A DNA stretch of 5,902 nucleotides, taken from NCBI GenBank assembly GCA_902806305.1, contig CADCWC010000265.1, forward strand, positions 1-5,902, in the 5' to 3' direction. The DNA comes from an uncultured Thermoleophilia bacterium (GTDB lineage Bacteria; Actinomycetota; Thermoleophilia; Gaiellales; F1-60-MAGs149). Of the stretch, positions 5,317 to 5,902 are shown piece after piece. The translations under genes and the position numbers were made by a program. Below the pieces are notes generated by a model. The model was not told the origin of the DNA. It did no database searches and saw only the letters and a program-made list of their open reading frames with translations. How positions within the stretch are numbered: the stretch's first letter is position 1; each line of letters begins with the position of its first letter.

Positions 5317-5730
5317 TCAGACGCCCGCCGGAGTCGCGCCCTCGAGCCGCTCGAGCACCCGCCGGTCGATGTCCTCGATCGACGTGCCCAGCAGCAGCTC
5401 GAGCGCCTCCTCGACCCGGGCCACGGCATGCACGTCGAAGCGGCCCGCCGCCGCGTCGGCCGCGAGCGCGGCCGGCAGCATGAGCGTGCCGACCTCGACG
5501 GCGGGCACGACGGCCCCGTGGACGCCTGCCCCGTCGGTCCGCGTCAGGAGGTCGTGCAAGGCGCGGAGCCGATCCGGCAGCGCACCCGCGGGTCCCACGT
5601 CGCCGAGCGCGTCGACGGTCCCCGCGACGACGAGCGAGGGCCCGACCGGCAGGTCGGCGAGGGCGGAGACGAGCGCCACCACCTCGGCGAGGGTCGCGGC
5701 GCCGGTCGGAAGCGGGACCAGCCCGTCCAC
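5317..5730 (-). CDS. Open reading frame covering the C-terminal Lon-like (S16) domain remnant
   Basis: A 137-aa frame from a GTG at 5730 to a TGA at 5319-5317. The sequence matches the back half of the proteolytic domain of AAA/Lon proteases of the LonB or YcbZ type. TLAEVVALVSALADLPV corresponds to the SLAELCALLSAL helix region, LVVAGTVDALGDVGPAGALPDRL to the TGSV...GGVNEK region, and FDVHAVARVEEALELLLG to the conserved end of the family. The catalytic serine of GDSAS is Ala11 and the catalytic lysine is Arg54, so peptidase activity is not expected. No convincing Shine-Dalgarno precedes the GTG, and starting there removes the first strands of the domain. It may be untranslated, or a surviving inactive fragment. 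The phosphatase gene begins 2 bp after its stop. Confidence 0.5.
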   Translation of the reverse strand: MDGLVPLPTGAATLAEVVALVSALADLPVGPSLVVAGTVDALGDVGPAGALPDRLRALHDLLTRTDGAGVHGAVVPAVEVGTLMLPAALAADAAAGRFDVHAVARVEEALELLLGTSIEDIDRRVLERLEGATPAGV

Positions 5731-5902
5731 GCCGGCGGCGGTCAGGGTCGCGGTCAGCGCGCGAGCCGGGTGGCGCGCGCGAAGCCACCCGGCCAGGACC
5801 AGGGCGCCCGCGTCCGCTCCTTGCCGCTACCCCGCGCCCGCGCGCTCCACGCGGACCGCGTCGGCGGCGGGTGTCGCAACCGCGGTGACGTGCACGACCT
5901 CG
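5317..5902 (-). pseudogene. Lon-family protease gene, 3' part, broken by an in-frame TAG
   Basis: The same reading frame continues upstream of 5730 to the window edge, interrupted once by TAG at 5829-5827. Before it lie 24 codons ending DAVRVERAGAG; after it come RQGADAGALVLAGWLRARHP and the rest of the domain. Both sides align without a gap to the family pattern (VNIEREVKLSG, then about five residues, then KGVLILSGYLRGRF), so this looks like a point nonsense change and not a frameshift. The family's conserved His and Lys just after the interruption are also replaced (GADAGALVL). Together with the lost Ser/Lys dyad, this suggests long decay or conversion to a non-protease. TAG ends infC and rpmI here, so it acts as a normal stop in this genome. 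A sequencing error or genuine recoding cannot be excluded. The N-terminal ATPase part, if any, is outside the window. Confidence 0.55.

Noticed and set aside
2418..5429. Minus-strand open frame of 1003 codons running across thrS and the phosphatase gene
   Set aside because: It is a different frame of the same strand, extremely Arg/Pro-rich, and crosses gene boundaries. thrS and the phosphatase gene explain the region.
5827..5829. Amber suppression or selenocysteine/pyrrolysine-like recoding of the TAG in the Lon-like frame
   Set aside because: infC and rpmI both end in TAG, so it is a normal stop here. The neighbouring catalytic residues are also lost, which fits gene decay better.

Overview
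The window is very GC-rich (about 70% or more by eye). Every gene I can support lies on the minus strand, so transcription runs from high to low coordinates. It holds a translation gene cluster: thrS (threonyl-tRNA synthetase), infC (IF3), rpmI (L35), rplT (L20), then a SpoU/TrmH-type RNA methyltransferase. Upstream of thrS are a histidine-phosphatase gene and the damaged 3' end of a Lon-family protease gene. GC content, GTG/TTG starts, TANNNT-type -10 boxes and the infC-rpmI-rplT-SpoU methyltransferase order suggest Actinomycetota. Having thrS next to infC is unlike Streptomyces and makes me lean to a deep-branching class such as Thermoleophilia; this is inference.

Layout from right to left (direction of transcription). 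(1) 5902-5317: reading frame of a Lon (S16) proteolytic domain, interrupted by an in-frame TAG at 5829-5827, with the catalytic Ser and Lys positions replaced by Ala and Arg. (2) 5314-4673: histidine-phosphatase superfamily protein, starting 2 bp after the Lon-like stop. (3) 4672-4391: non-coding, with a strong GC hairpin after the phosphatase gene, a 38-nt bulged hairpin, and an extended -10 box so close to the thrS ATG that the transcript is probably leaderless. (4) 4390-2477: complete thrS. (5) 2476-2198: promoter plus an infC leader of about 200 nt with several hairpins and alternative pairings at the infC ribosome binding site. (6) 2197-1514: infC, TTG start. (7) 1513-1412: spacer with two abutting inverted repeats that can re-pair. 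(8) 1411-1214 rpmI, 1203-844 rplT and 826-74 the methyltransferase, tightly packed. (9) 73-1: either the spacer before the next minus-strand gene (pheS is usual here) or the tail of a convergent gene.

Together the core genes charge tRNA-Thr, supply an initiation factor and two large-subunit proteins, and modify RNA. The most interesting material is in the spacers: regulatory RNA candidates sit where other bacteria control infC-rpmI-rplT through L20. The Lon-like remnant is a second point of interest. I see no mobile element, CRISPR array, tRNA, rRNA or defence system.
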